Source of the DNA: Xenorhabdus ehlersii
Lineage (GTDB): Bacteria; Pseudomonadota; Gammaproteobacteria; Enterobacterales; Enterobacteriaceae
Assembly: GCF_003610465.1 (NCBI RefSeq)
Contig: NZ_RAQI01000006.1
Coordinates: 1-64,000, forward strand
Direction of reading: 5' to 3'
DNA: 64,000 bases
Shown here one piece after another: positions 15,016 through 24,461 of the stretch. Both the position numbers and the translations under genes were made by a program. Each line of letters begins with the position of its first letter. Position 1 is the stretch's first letter. The notes below the pieces were generated by a model that worked only from the letters and a program-made list of their open reading frames with translations, searched no databases and was not told the origin of the DNA.

Positions 15016-16278
15016 ATGGCGAAAAAAATAGGCAAGATTAAAAGCGCCCTCCTGAGTTGGATGGGGGTGCCGATAGGGCTGCTAGACGGTTCTTTCTGGC
15101 AGGAATGGATCGGGGTAAGCAGTAGTGGCAAGACGGTGAGCGCAGATAAAGCCCTGCAATTGTCCACGGTCTGGGCGTGCGTCCGGTTGCTGAGTGAAAC
15201 CGTGTCAACACTGCCATTAAAAATCTACCAATCGAATGATGACGGCTCGCGAAAGCTGGCGAAAAATCACCCTGTTTACCCGATATTATGCAACCGCCCC
15301 AATCTGGAGATGACGCAATCCCGGTTTATGTTAACCGTGGTCGCCAGTCTCTGCCTGCGGGGTAACGCGTTCATCGAAAAAAAATTCATTGGTAGCAAAC
15401 TGGTCGCGTTGATCCCACTGTTACCGCAAAACATGAACGTCAAGCGGCTCCCGAGCGGTGATATTGAATACACGTACGCCGACAGTGCGGGGGAAAACCA
15501 AGGCGAACGCCGGACTATCCCGCCCAAAAATATGATGCATATCCGTGGGTTTGGTATCGACGGGTTGAGCGGACTGATCCCGATTAAAACAGGGCGTGAT
15601 GTGATCGGTGCTGCGTTATCCACGGATGAAGCGGCGGCAAAAGTCTTTGAGAATGGACTGCAAAGCTCCGGCTTCATCTCAGCGAGGACGGATTTAACCG
15701 AAGAGCAAACTCATGCCATTCAAAAACACATTACCACCTTCACGGGGTCAAAAAACGCCGGAAAAATGATGGTGTTGCCGGCTGATCTCACTTACCAGAA
15801 CATCACGATGAACCCGGAAACCGCCCAGTTGTTGCAAAGCCGCTCGTACAGCGTGGAAGAGATTTGCCGCTGGTTCAGGGTGCCCCCCGTGATGGTAGGC
15901 CACTCAACGAAGCAATCCAGTTGGGCGTCGTCACTGGAAGGGATGAACATGCAGTTCCTGACCCACACACTCAGACCGTTGCTGGTCAATATCGAACAGG
16001 AAATATCGCGTTGCCTGCTCGATTCCGACAGCGATTATTACGCTGAATTCAACGTGGAAGGGTTGCTGCGTGCTGATAGCCGGGGCAGGGCGTCTTACTA
16101 TGCCACCGCGTTACAAAACGCCTGGATGAGCCGTAATGAAGTCAGGCGCAAAGAGAATTTGCCGCCGATTGAGGGCGGTGACGTCTTCACGGTGCAATTG
16201 AACCTGACCCCGATAGATCTGTTAGGGGAAGAGCAAGAGAAAACACCGCGGCCAGAGGATAACAACCATGATGATTAA
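15016..16278 (+). CDS. Portal protein, HK97 family
   Basis: 420 residues. Typical HK97-portal stretches are visible: STVWACVRLLSETVSTLPL near residue 50, KNMMHIRGFGIDGLSGLIPI near 170, and EEICRWFRVPPVMVGH near 280, followed by the stem and wing helices. Twelve copies form the DNA entry ring at one capsid vertex. The start codon directly follows the terL stop, and the 3' end overlaps the protease gene by 11 bases. Confidence 0.94.
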   Translation: MAKKIGKIKSALLSWMGVPIGLLDGSFWQEWIGVSSSGKTVSADKALQLSTVWACVRLLSETVSTLPLKIYQSNDDGSRKLAKNHPVYPILCNRPNLEMTQSRFMLTVVASLCLRGNAFIEKKFIGSKLVALIPLLPQNMNVKRLPSGDIEYTYADSAGENQGERRTIPPKNMMHIRGFGIDGLSGLIPIKTGRDVIGAALSTDEAAAKVFENGLQSSGFISARTDLTEEQTHAIQKHITTFTGSKNAGKMMVLPADLTYQNITMNPETAQLLQSRSYSVEEICRWFRVPPVMVGHSTKQSSWASSLEGMNMQFLTHTLRPLLVNIEQEISRCLLDSDSDYYAEFNVEGLLRADSRGRASYYATALQNAWMSRNEVRRKENLPPIEGGDVFTVQLNLTPIDLLGEEQEKTPRPEDNNHDD

Positions 16279-17125
16279 ACACAACATGCCCGTTGCGCCG
16301 GAGGGCAGGCCGCTGAATGCGGCATTCAACGACGTAAGACCCCTAGCGCTCGACAAGTGGAACGGCGGGATCAGAGCGGCGAATACGGATAACACCCTCT
16401 CTATTCTCGATGTGATCGGCGAGAGTTTTTGGGATGAGGGGGTCACAGCCAAGCGGGTAGCCGGGGCATTACGGGCAATCGGTAATCAGGATGTCATCGT
16501 CAATATCAACAGTCCGGGCGGCGATGTGTTTGAGGGTATTGCCATTTACAACCTGTTGCGCAACCACAGCGGGAAAGTCACGGTTAACGTGCTGGGACTC
16601 GCGGCATCTGCTGCCTCGATTATCGCGATGGCAGGCGATGAAATTAACATAGGTCGCGGCGCATTCCTGATGATCCATAACGCATGGACATGTTGTTGTG
16701 GCAATAAAAATGACCTAATCGCGGTCGCAGAGGCACTCAAACCGTTTGATGATTCGCTGGTAGATATCTATTCCGCCCGGACAGGTATCGACAAAGATAC
16801 CATTACCAACATGATGGATAATGAAACTTTCATTAGCCATACCGACGCCTTGTCGCAGGGTTTTGCCGATGGGTTGTTAGCCGCTGATGTGGTTGACGAC
16901 GGCAACGACAGCCCGCAGGCCGCCATGCGTAAACTGGATGCATTATTGGCGAAATCCAACGTGCCACGTGCAGAACGCAGAAGACTGATTAACGCGTTAA
17001 ACGGGAGTACGCCGGGCGCTACGACCCGCAATAACGGTATGCCGAGCGCTACCGATGACATCAACGAAGCAGCCCTAACCGAACTGGCGAACGCTGTTAA
17101 CAACTTTATACCCAACTCACTATAA
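16268..17125 (+). CDS. ClpP-like capsid maturation protease
   Basis: 285 residues. It has the ClpP fold with NSPGGDVFEGIAIYNLL (81-97), nucleophile region GLAASAASIIAMAG (Ser114) and MIHNAW (His137). It would trim the capsid protein's N-terminal scaffold arm and itself in the procapsid. The last ~70 residues are variable and charged, as in other prohead proteases. It sits between portal and capsid genes, the usual HK97 order. Confidence 0.93.
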   Translation: MMIKHNMPVAPEGRPLNAAFNDVRPLALDKWNGGIRAANTDNTLSILDVIGESFWDEGVTAKRVAGALRAIGNQDVIVNINSPGGDVFEGIAIYNLLRNHSGKVTVNVLGLAASAASIIAMAGDEINIGRGAFLMIHNAWTCCCGNKNDLIAVAEALKPFDDSLVDIYSARTGIDKDTITNMMDNETFISHTDALSQGFADGLLAADVVDDGNDSPQAAMRKLDALLAKSNVPRAERRRLINALNGSTPGATTRNNGMPSATDDINEAALTELANAVNNFIPNSL

Positions 17126-17139
17126 TCCGAGATCTAATT

Positions 17140-18357
17140 ATGTCCAATACGATTGAAATGTTACAAAACCTGTCTGCCAAAATCGAAACGGCCAACAGCC
17201 AGTTCAACGCCAAGGCCGAAGAAGCCCTGAACGAAGCGAAGAAGGTCGGCGGCCTGTCCACTGAAACCAAGGCATCTGTTGACAAAATGGCGGCCGAACT
17301 GAACACCCTGCGTGAAGCGGAAAAATCCCTCAAGGCAGAGCTGGGTGAGTTGCAGCAACATGTCGCCCAAATGCCGCTGAAAAATGCGGTACACGTTGCG
17401 CAGACACTGGGGCAGCAGGTGATTTCCGCTGAACTGATGAAAGAGGTGAACGGCAATATTTCCGCTAACCGTCGTATCCCCGTGCCGGTGCAGGCGGCCT
17501 TGACGACACCCCAATTGCCTGACCGCGTTATCGAGCCGCACCGCCTGCCAGAGATTGATGTAAAACCCAAGCACCGCCTGTTTATCCGCGATCTGATTGC
17601 CGGCGGGACGACCACCTCTAACGCCATCTTCTGGGTACAGCAAACCGGGTTTACCAACAAAGCGGCTGCCGTACCTGAGGGCACCGCAAAGCCCTACAGT
17701 GATATTGCGTTTGCCACGCAAATTACCCCTGTGGCGACACTGGCGCATATGTTCAAGGCATCCAAGCAGGTGCTGGACGATTTCGGGCAGCTAAAGTCCC
17801 TGATTGACAGTGAAATGCGCTACGGCCTGAAATTTGTGGAAGAGCAGCAGATTCTGTTTGGTGACGGGGCGAACGGCAATATTAAGGGCATTGTGCCGCA
17901 GGCCAGTCAGTACAAGGCGGAAATCAAGGTGGAGAAAGCGACCGCCATTGATGATATCCGGCTGGCGATGTTGCAGGCGCAATTAGCACTGCTTCCACCG
18001 TCTGCGATTGTGACCCACTTTGTTGACTGGGCGACAGTGGAACTGATTAAGGATGGCATGGGGCGTTACCTGTTGTCTAATCCGCAAGGCTACACCACGC
18101 CCACCTTGTGGGGTTTGCCCGTCATTGCTACGGATGTGGCGGCTTTCCGTGGCAAGTTCTTGGTAGGCGCTTTCGATTCCGCCGCGCAGATTTTTGACCG
18201 TGAACAAATGAACGTGGTTATTTCCAGCGAAAATGAAGACGACTTTGGCAAGAACATGATTTCTATTCGTTGTGAGGAGCGTCTCGCGCTGGTGGTAAAA
18301 CGCCCGGAGGCTTTCATTTACGGTGATTTTACCGCCCCTGCAACAGCCAAAGGTTAA
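17140..18357 (+). CDS. Major capsid protein, HK97 gp5-like
   Basis: 405 residues. Residues 1-100 form a charged coiled coil (delta/scaffold domain) expected to be removed by the protease. The mature part starts near 105-125 and runs as an HK97 fold (FIRDLIAGGTTTSNAIFW; LFGDGANGNIKGI). Aligned from memory with HK97 gp5, the cross-link residues are kept: Lys169 = K184 (GTAKPYSD), Asn356 = N372 (FGKNMISI), catalytic Glu363 = E379. Covalent chainmail is therefore predicted. A terminator follows the gene. Confidence 0.95.
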   Translation: MSNTIEMLQNLSAKIETANSQFNAKAEEALNEAKKVGGLSTETKASVDKMAAELNTLREAEKSLKAELGELQQHVAQMPLKNAVHVAQTLGQQVISAELMKEVNGNISANRRIPVPVQAALTTPQLPDRVIEPHRLPEIDVKPKHRLFIRDLIAGGTTTSNAIFWVQQTGFTNKAAAVPEGTAKPYSDIAFATQITPVATLAHMFKASKQVLDDFGQLKSLIDSEMRYGLKFVEEQQILFGDGANGNIKGIVPQASQYKAEIKVEKATAIDDIRLAMLQAQLALLPPSAIVTHFVDWATVELIKDGMGRYLLSNPQGYTTPTLWGLPVIATDVAAFRGKFLVGAFDSAAQIFDREQMNVVISSENEDDFGKNMISIRCEERLALVVKRPEAFIYGDFTAPATAKG

Positions 18358-18368
18358 TCACTTCTGAC

Positions 18369-18391
18369 GGCGGTCACAGGCCGCCTTTTTA
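18369..18391 (+). terminator. Terminator after the capsid gene
   Basis: Stem GGCGG (18369-18373) / CCGCC (18381-18385), 7-base loop, five T. Placed right after the most highly needed structural gene, it could lower expression of the connector genes unless Q-modified polymerase reads through. Confidence 0.7.
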
Positions 18392-18404
18392 TGACAGGTG
18401 ACGG

Positions 18405-18731
18405 ATGATACCCCTTTCAATGATTAAAGATCATTGCCGGATAGACTCACCCGCTGATGATGCACTGCTCCGGCAATACGAAAACGCCGCCATTCACTAT
18501 GTCCTGAATTACACCGACAGAAAAACCCTGCACACACCGAAAGAAGAGATAACCCCAGCTCAGGCGACGGATAACGCACTGGTGTTAGACGAGGCCGTTA
18601 CTCAGGCCATATTATTGCTGATCGGGCACTGGTATGAGAATCGGACAGCGGTTGTTGTGGGGCAGTCGGCGGCAATCATTCCTTTTGCAGTCAAGGCATT
18701 ACTGCAACCCTATAAACGTTACAGCCTGTGA
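18405..18731 (+). CDS. Head-tail connector, gp6-like
   Basis: 108 residues starting MIPLSMIKDHCRIDSPADDA, the usual opening of HK97 gp6-like connector proteins ('...K.H.R.D...DD..L......A...V'). All-helical. A ring of such subunits docks under the portal. Followed 8 bases later by the next connector gene. Confidence 0.85.
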   Translation: MIPLSMIKDHCRIDSPADDALLRQYENAAIHYVLNYTDRKTLHTPKEEITPAQATDNALVLDEAVTQAILLLIGHWYENRTAVVVGQSAAIIPFAVKALLQPYKRYSL

Positions 18732-18739
18732 GGTAAATC

Positions 18740-19060
18740 ATGGACATTGGCAGGCTTCGCCATCGAATTAACATTCAGGGTATCCGCACCCATCGAACAC
18801 CATCGGGCAGCGTAATGAAAGAGCGTTACACCGTGGCGACGGTTTGGGCGGAGGTGAAATTCATTAGCGGTCGAGAGCTGGTGGCATCCAAGGCGGTGTT
18901 GTCTGAAAGCCTCGTTCGGTTCTGGATACGTTATCGCAGTGATATCAATGCCGCGATGGAGATCATTTTCAAAGGCAACACGTACGCGATTCAGGCGGTG
19001 ATGCCGGACAATAAGTTAACCCTGTTAGAACTGCTTTGTCAGGAGGGAGTTAAACAATGA
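18740..19060 (+). CDS. Head-tail adaptor (head closure) protein
   Basis: 106 residues starting MDIGRLRHRINIQGIRTHRT, the typical opening of SPP1 gp16-like head closure proteins ('G.LRHRI.IQ......D..G'), and with the VWAEV and FWIRYRSDI strands of a small beta barrel. It stops the DNA exit below the connector ring. It overlaps the next gene by 4 bases (ATGA). Confidence 0.88.
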   Translation: MDIGRLRHRINIQGIRTHRTPSGSVMKERYTVATVWAEVKFISGRELVASKAVLSESLVRFWIRYRSDINAAMEIIFKGNTYAIQAVMPDNKLTLLELLCQEGVKQ

Positions 19061-19500
19061 CGATAGTGGATTTTTCGGGGTTTCGCGAATTATCGCGAGA
19101 TCTGGAGTTGCTCAGTAAAGCCGAAAGCGACAAAGTCTTGCGCAAAGGCACTTACGCGGGGGCGAAAATCCTGCGTGACGAAACCCGTAAACGGGCACCG
19201 GTCAGAACCGGCAAACTCAAAAAAAATATCATGGCGGTCAACCGACGAAAACAGCGGGATGGCTCAATTTCTTCCGGTGTCTATGTGCGCGGTTCGAATA
19301 AATCCGGCACGAACAGTGATACCCGCATGAAGAAAAACGACCCGCGCAACGCCTACTACTGGCGCTTTCTGGAAAAAGGCACGTCGAAAATGGCCCCGCA
19401 GCCGTTTATTGATCCGACGTTTGATGCTAAAGCTGACGAAGCCGCCAACGTCGCTTTTGACATTGCCCTGAAAGCCATTGATGAGGTACTGGCAAAATGA
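19057..19500 (+). CDS. HK97 gp10-family neck / tail completion protein
   Basis: 147 residues with the gp10 signature: early '..F.G..EL...L..L', LRKGTYAGAKILRDETRKRA, then PVRTGKLKKNI and YYWRFLEKGTSKMAPQPFID. It joins neck and tail. It overlaps both neighbours by 4 bases. Confidence 0.92.
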   Translation: MTIVDFSGFRELSRDLELLSKAESDKVLRKGTYAGAKILRDETRKRAPVRTGKLKKNIMAVNRRKQRDGSISSGVYVRGSNKSGTNSDTRMKKNDPRNAYYWRFLEKGTSKMAPQPFIDPTFDAKADEAANVAFDIALKAIDEVLAK

Positions 19501-19832
19501 AAGATGGCGACCTGTTTAAACGGTTAGATCCCGTATTGCCCGGCCGGGTTTTTCCTTACTTAATTCCGCCGACCGAAAGAGGTTCTGACTCCCCGTGGTG
19601 CATATTTTCCACGTACAGCCTCTACACTGATGTGCTGAGTGGTCACTCCGTGAAAATGACGCGAATTCAGATTGATGTCTACGCGACGACGATTGAGCGC
19701 GCTGAACAGATTTGTGACGACGCATTTAATGCCATCAAACCTCTACAACCTGTCGAAGTGGAACGTGAGAACAGTTTCGAGTATGACACTGAACTCTACC
19801 GCGCCACCATGACAGGCAAAATCTACACTTAA
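19497..19832 (+). CDS. Tail terminator / completion protein (DUF3168-like)
   Basis: 111 residues; the strand-helix-strand pattern (LFKRLDPVLPGRVFPYLIPP; TRIQIDVYATTIERAEQICD) matches gp17/DUF3168-like tail terminators that cap the tail tube, equivalent to lambda U. The place just before the tail tube gene supports this. Confidence 0.82.
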   Translation: MKDGDLFKRLDPVLPGRVFPYLIPPTERGSDSPWCIFSTYSLYTDVLSGHSVKMTRIQIDVYATTIERAEQICDDAFNAIKPLQPVEVERENSFEYDTELYRATMTGKIYT

Positions 19833-19866
19833 CCCTTTATTACTGAACCCTGCCGGAGATAAATCC

Positions 19867-20328
19867 ATGGCTAAATTTGAAAAGACCCTTGAGACGTCGT
19901 TATCGGTTTCAGCCGAAGCGACGAATGATGCCACGAACACCCTTATCAAATGGGTGGCTATTGACACCTCAGTGAAAGAGATTAATTACACCGGCGGTCA
20001 AAAAAGTGACATTGAGGTCACCACGCTCGGCTCCCGCGAACAGGAGATGATTAATGGCTTGGCGGCACCCGCTGAAATCACCCTTTCCGGGCACTGGACA
20101 GCCGAAGAGGAAGGGCAGGACATCCTGCGTCTGGCCTACAACACCGACCACGCCTATGCTTTCCGCGTCCAGTTCCCCAGTGGTAATGGCTACACCTTTC
20201 TGGCTGAGGTCAGACAGGAATCATGGAGCGCAGCCGCGAACGGCATCGTGAATGCCTCATTCACCCTGCGCATGAAAGGGCGCCCAACGCCGCTGAATAA
20301 AAAATCAACATCACCCCAGAAAGGATAA
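19867..20328 (+). CDS. Major tail tube protein
   Basis: 153 residues. The order WVAIDTSVKEINYTGGQKSD, TTLGSREQEMINGLA, and a C-terminal RVQFPSGNGYTFLAEV plus VNASFTLRMKGRP is that of siphophage tail tube proteins (beta sandwich with N- and C-terminal arms). Hexamers stack around the tape measure protein. It lacks the C-terminal Ig-like extension of lambda V. Confidence 0.9.
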   Translation: MAKFEKTLETSLSVSAEATNDATNTLIKWVAIDTSVKEINYTGGQKSDIEVTTLGSREQEMINGLAAPAEITLSGHWTAEEEGQDILRLAYNTDHAYAFRVQFPSGNGYTFLAEVRQESWSAAANGIVNASFTLRMKGRPTPLNKKSTSPQKG

Positions 20329-20332
20329 TCCC

Positions 20333-20713
20333 ATGAATCTTCGCCAACTGGCGTTAACCCCGCGTCTGGGGTTTCGCACCAAAACCGTGACCGTACAAGA
20401 GTGGCATAACGCCACGGTTATCCTGCGTGAACCTTCTGCCGCCGCATGGGTCGCATGGAATGAGATCATGCAGCCGGAAACCGAGGAGGAGGCACCTCTG
20501 TCGGTCGCAGAGAAGGTATTGCGTAATACCCGTGCCGATGTCGCGCTCTTTATTGCGGTGTTGTGTGATGAGCAGGGTGTGCCGGTCTTCACGCCGGAGG
20601 ACACCGATGAGGTGATGAAAATCTACGCCCCTGCGCATGCCCGTCTGTTGCATCAGGCACTCAGTCTGGTGACTGACCGTGACGAAGCTGAAAAAAAGTC
20701 AGATCCCCATTGA
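20333..20713 (+). CDS. Tail assembly chaperone, lambda G-like
   Basis: 126 residues, helical and acidic. It precedes a -1-frame ORF and the tape measure gene, the position of lambda G. Near its 3' end the codons GAA AAA AAG (20690-20698) hold the slippery heptamer A AAA AAG, so a fraction of ribosomes should shift to -1 and make a G-T fusion. G and GT coat the tape measure protein before tube polymerisation. Confidence 0.87.
   Translation: MNLRQLALTPRLGFRTKTVTVQEWHNATVILREPSAAAWVAWNEIMQPETEEEAPLSVAEKVLRNTRADVALFIAVLCDEQGVPVFTPEDTDEVMKIYAPAHARLLHQALSLVTDRDEAEKKSDPH
20692..20698 (+). promoter_or_regulatory. Programmed -1 frameshift slippery site
   Basis: A AAA AAG in the zero frame of the chaperone gene. 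In the -1 frame a TGA (20689-20691) lies directly upstream and the frame is then open from 20692 to the stop at 20986-20988. The shift gives a 218-residue fusion (122 + 96). The same heptamer drives frameshifting in E. coli dnaX. I did not find a clear stimulatory hairpin. Confidence 0.85.
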
Positions 20714-20988
20714 CCTCCTTCATGCTGACACTTGCTTTGCGACTGGGTAAAACCTTGTCTGAGCTGCAGGGCGGGTTAAGCGCCAGTGAATTAATGCTGT
20801 GGATGGCTTACGACCGTACCAGCCCCCTCAGCGACCGCAGAGGCGATATTCAGGCGGCACAAATCGCCTCTGCGGTCTATCAATCACAGGGCGCAAAAAT
20901 CAGTTTGAGCGACGCACTGCTTAAATGGGGAGATTCAGACGAAGAGAAACGAGACGACTTTGAAGACTTCTTTGCTAACCTCACATAG
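20698..20988 (+). CDS. T part of the G-T frameshift fusion
   Basis: 96 residues read in -1 after the slip, joining the G protein at KK-VRSPLTSFMLTLALRLG. The sequence (GKTLSELQGGLSASELMLWM; YDRTSPLSDRRGD) matches the T domain of tail assembly chaperones that binds tape measure protein. A separate start (TTG 20710) has no convincing RBS, so expression as fusion only is the simplest reading. Confidence 0.82.
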   Translation, partial: VRSPLTSFMLTLALRLGKTLSELQGGLSASELMLWMAYDRTSPLSDRRGDIQAAQIASAVYQSQGAKISLSDALLKWGDSDEEKRDDFEDFFANLT

Positions 20989-20996
20989 GTGACATT

Positions 20997-23900
20997 GTGG
21001 CAAAACTCCGCGAACTTATTATAAAAATATCGGCGAATTCAAGCTCATACCAGAGTGAAATTGCCAAGGCCGCCCGTCTGGGGGAAAGCTATCACCGGGT
21101 GATGGAAGGTGGTAACCGGCGCTCCGCCGCTGCCGTCCGGGGCAGTAGCGCTGCTTTGCGGGATCTGAATAACCAACTGGTTTCTGTCAAAGCGTCCGCG
21201 ATTGGCCTGACGGGGGCGTTTGCGGGCATTTTTGCAACCAATAAACTGGTTGAAACGGCGGACAAATGGACAAACTTAAATGCCCGTTTAAAGCTGGCAA
21301 CGTCATCCAGTGTAGACTTGGCGAACAGCCAGCGTTTACTCATGGAAATGAGTCAGAAAACCGGCACGTCATTTGAGGCCAATGCCACCGTCTTTGCCCG
21401 TGCAGCCGCCCCTATGCGAGCACTGAAATACGCCTCGCAGGATATCGTCAATATGACGGAAGTCCTGTCAACGGGACTGAGGATATCAGGGGCGAGTGCC
21501 TCAGAATCCAGTTCGGTATTGGTTCAGTTCTCGCAAGCGATGTCGTCCGGCGTGCTGCGCGGGGAAGAATTTAACGCAATGGCGGAGAACGGCAGCCGAA
21601 TCATTCAGGCGCTGGCGGATGGCATGGGGGTTGCCAGAACGAAATTAAAAGGCATGGCGGATAACGGGTTGCTGACGATGGAAAAAGTCATTCCCGCCTT
21701 GTTGAGCCAGCTGGAGAAACTGAAAACGGAAGGCGGCTCAATGGGAGCAACGGTCGAGAAATCGTTAACCCGCGTTCAGAATGCCTTTATGCAGTGGGTG
21801 GGCGGGGCTAACGAGGCTACAGGGACAACCCGCGTGCTCGCCGGGACATTGGATTACTTGTCTAAAAATATCAACGATGTCGCGGCGGCGGGCATGGTAG
21901 TCGCTGGTCTGTTCGGGGCAAAAGCGCTGGGTAACAGGACGCTGGCAATTCACGCCTCAACGTCGGCGTTGATCCAAAACACAAAAGCGGAGATAAATAA
22001 CGCCAATCAGGCCTACCACAATTCTCGTATCCAGGTGGAAAATGCGAGAGCGACCGAGCGTCAGGCTCAGCGCCATGTACTGGCGGCGCGTTCAGCACTG
22101 CTTCATACCACCAACGCGCAACAATTTGCCGCCGCTCAGAGTAGATTAAACCGCGCGATAGAAGCACAGGCAAAAGCCCATGCCGTTGTTGCGCAAAGTA
22201 TAGCGGCCAGAACAGCGGCTCAGTCAAGACTGAATGCGGTGACCTCTCTCGGAAGAAGAATGGGTGGCGCACTGCTCGGTGCTGTTGGTGGATTGCCGGG
22301 GGTGCTGGTTATGGCATCCGCCGCGGCATACATGTTGTACCAAAACCAGAGGCAGGCTAAAGAAGAAGCACTGGCGTATGCGAACACCATCGATACCATC
22401 AAAGACAAACTAGGAGCGTTATCACTCATCCAATTGGATGACGAAACCAAGAAGATAAAAAATGCCATCGGAGCGGTTAGAGATGAATTAGATGCATTAA
22501 AGACAGATCTTAAAGTCAAAGAGTCTCAGCTTAACGATGCTAAATTCTTAGCAAATTCATCCGGTCAAGCTGCCCGATGGGGACAAAGCCCCACATACTT
22601 TAAAAGCACTGCTGCGGGCACAGAGCGAGCCATTCTCGTTTTGAAAGAGAAGATAAACGAGAGAGAAGCGAAAAGTATTGAATTAAATGAAGCACTGGTT
22701 GCCCTGCAAGAAAAATTCAGGTCGAAAGTGGACGAAACCTTGATCGCCAGCAAAAACAGCCAGTATTCAACGGAACGTATTGTTGCTGAGTTTAACAAAG
22801 TCCCCAGTATAGCTGAAAAAACAAACAATGCGTTATCTTTCGGTACTAGCAAGTTGGACGATGCAGCCGCCCGTGCACTGGCTTTCGCTAACAACATGGG
22901 TGCAGTGTCGTCAAACACAATGGCAGCAGTTAACCGCATCAATCTGCTTATCAGCGCAATGAAAGCACCGGAGCTGTCTGCTTCTCAGTCGTCAATGATG
23001 GATAAACAGGTTGACCGATTAGAACTATCAAAATATACGGGGCGGGAGAAACAACAGAAACAACTAGAGCTTGACGCGAAAAACAACAACCTGCCCGCGC
23101 CCTATGCGGACAGCTACATAAGAATGGGTATGCAGAGCTACGATAATGAGGAGGCCGCGAGAAAAAGAGAGTCCGAAGCCAAAGAAGCCCGAAATGCGGC
23201 AGAAAGCGCCGCCCGGAAAGCTGCAAAAGCAGTGGAAGATTACACGAATAAAGTAGCCGAACTTAACACACAACTGACAACAGAAGCGATTCGCTATAAG
23301 GAAGGTAACGCAGCTGCCGAGCTATTCGCCGCTTCAATGGCATCTGGTAAAAACTTCACAAAAGAACAAAACGACGAAATTGGTAGACTCAATAAAACAC
23401 TGGGAGAAGCCAAGCAGCGTTATCAGGATTTACAGGCTGCTATTGAGGCTGATCCGTTCCGCCATGTTGCCAAAAGAACTCAGGAGGCGACCGAACAACT
23501 CCAGCGGCAGAAGGCCAATGGTCAGATTGAGTCACCCGCCGAGTACACTTACCGAAAAAGTGAAATCTGGAAAGACGAGGTGAGAGGCAAGGCGGAGGCC
23601 AGCCAGCAGTATGCGGTTTCTGCGAAAAATGACCTATTGGGCGATGTTGATCCGATTCAGGATATTGAAAACCAGCTGGAACGTAAGAAAGCCCTTTATC
23701 AGGCTTACGCTGACGAGGATGTGATAACCCAGCAACGTAAAGGTGAGCTTATTCTTGCTGCCGAACGCGATACGGACAGCAAACGTATTGAAGCTGCCAA
23801 ACAGGTCTTTGCGAGTCAGGGTGAGTTGCAGTCACTTGCTGTCACGATGTTTGAAACCACGCAGGAGCGAATGGGAAACATGATCACCGGCCTCCTGACC

Positions 23901-24461
23901 GGGAGCAAATCCCTGCGGGAAGGGATGTCGGAGCTGTTCGCGTCTCTGGCGCAGGATGTGGTTAAGAGTCTGATTAAAATGGCAGCACAGGCACTGATCA
24001 CCAGTACCATTATGAAAGGCATGGAGTCGATGGGGGGGGGTGGTGGAATGTTCAGCGGCTTTGCCTCCATGTTCACCAAGAACGCCAAAGGGGGCGTTTA
24101 CCAGTCAGCCAATTTAAGCCAGTACAGCGGGCAGATTGTCAGTAGTCCCACCATGTTTGCTTTCGCCAAAGGTGCAGGACTGATGGGAGAGGCGGGTCCC
24201 GAAGCTATCATGCCATTGGACAGAATGAGCGACGGCAATCTGGGCGTTCGGGCGATCACCCCAAAGGGATTGGGAGGCAAGGATAATACAAATATCAATG
24301 TCTACATCACAGACGGAAAAACAGAAAGCTCCTCAACAAGCGGCGACAACGAAGCGTTCGGGCGTCGCTTTGCTCAGGCTGTCGCCCAAGTTTATTACGC
24401 CGAACGTGACAGAGATTTGCGACAAGGCGGCGCGATCAACAAAGTGATAAGAGGGCGATAA
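20997..24461 (+). CDS. Tape measure protein
   Basis: 1154 residues; GTG start. The N-terminal tape-measure domain (about 65-260: KWTNLNARLKLATSSSVDLA; GVLRGEEFNAMAENGSRIIQ) is followed by a hydrophobic segment (about 425-450, ALLGAVGGLPGVLVMASAAA), long coiled coils rich in Ala/Lys/Glu, and the lambda H C-terminal domain (near 960-1085, NAKGGVYQSANLSQY; GEAGPEAIMPL). It sets tail length: at roughly 1.5 A per residue the tail should be about 170 nm, an estimate. It overlaps the M gene start by one base. Confidence 0.95.
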   Translation: MAKLRELIIKISANSSSYQSEIAKAARLGESYHRVMEGGNRRSAAAVRGSSAALRDLNNQLVSVKASAIGLTGAFAGIFATNKLVETADKWTNLNARLKLATSSSVDLANSQRLLMEMSQKTGTSFEANATVFARAAAPMRALKYASQDIVNMTEVLSTGLRISGASASESSSVLVQFSQAMSSGVLRGEEFNAMAENGSRIIQALADGMGVARTKLKGMADNGLLTMEKVIPALLSQLEKLKTEGGSMGATVEKSLTRVQNAFMQWVGGANEATGTTRVLAGTLDYLSKNINDVAAAGMVVAGLFGAKALGNRTLAIHASTSALIQNTKAEINNANQAYHNSRIQVENARATERQAQRHVLAARSALLHTTNAQQFAAAQSRLNRAIEAQAKAHAVVAQSIAARTAAQSRLNAVTSLGRRMGGALLGAVGGLPGVLVMASAAAYMLYQNQRQAKEEALAYANTIDTIKDKLGALSLIQLDDETKKIKNAIGAVRDELDALKTDLKVKESQLNDAKFLANSSGQAARWGQSPTYFKSTAAGTERAILVLKEKINEREAKSIELNEALVALQEKFRSKVDETLIASKNSQYSTERIVAEFNKVPSIAEKTNNALSFGTSKLDDAAARALAFANNMGAVSSNTMAAVNRINLLISAMKAPELSASQSSMMDKQVDRLELSKYTGREKQQKQLELDAKNNNLPAPYADSYIRMGMQSYDNEEAARKRESEAKEARNAAESAARKAAKAVEDYTNKVAELNTQLTTEAIRYKEGNAAAELFAASMASGKNFTKEQNDEIGRLNKTLGEAKQRYQDLQAAIEADPFRHVAKRTQEATEQLQRQKANGQIESPAEYTYRKSEIWKDEVRGKAEASQQYAVSAKNDLLGDVDPIQDIENQLERKKALYQAYADEDVITQQRKGELILAAERDTDSKRIEAAKQVFASQGELQSLAVTMFETTQERMGNMITGLLTGSKSLREGMSELFASLAQDVVKSLIKMAAQALITSTIMKGMESMGGGGGMFSGFASMFTKNAKGGVYQSANLSQYSGQIVSSPTMFAFAKGAGLMGEAGPEAIMPLDRMSDGNLGVRAITPKGLGGKDNTNINVYITDGKTESSSTSGDNEAFGRRFAQAVAQVYYAERDRDLRQGGAINKVIRGR

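Noticed and set aside
20710..20988. Independent gene starting at TTG 20710
   Set aside because: No Shine-Dalgarno; the slippery heptamer and the open -1 frame explain it as the T part of a fusion.
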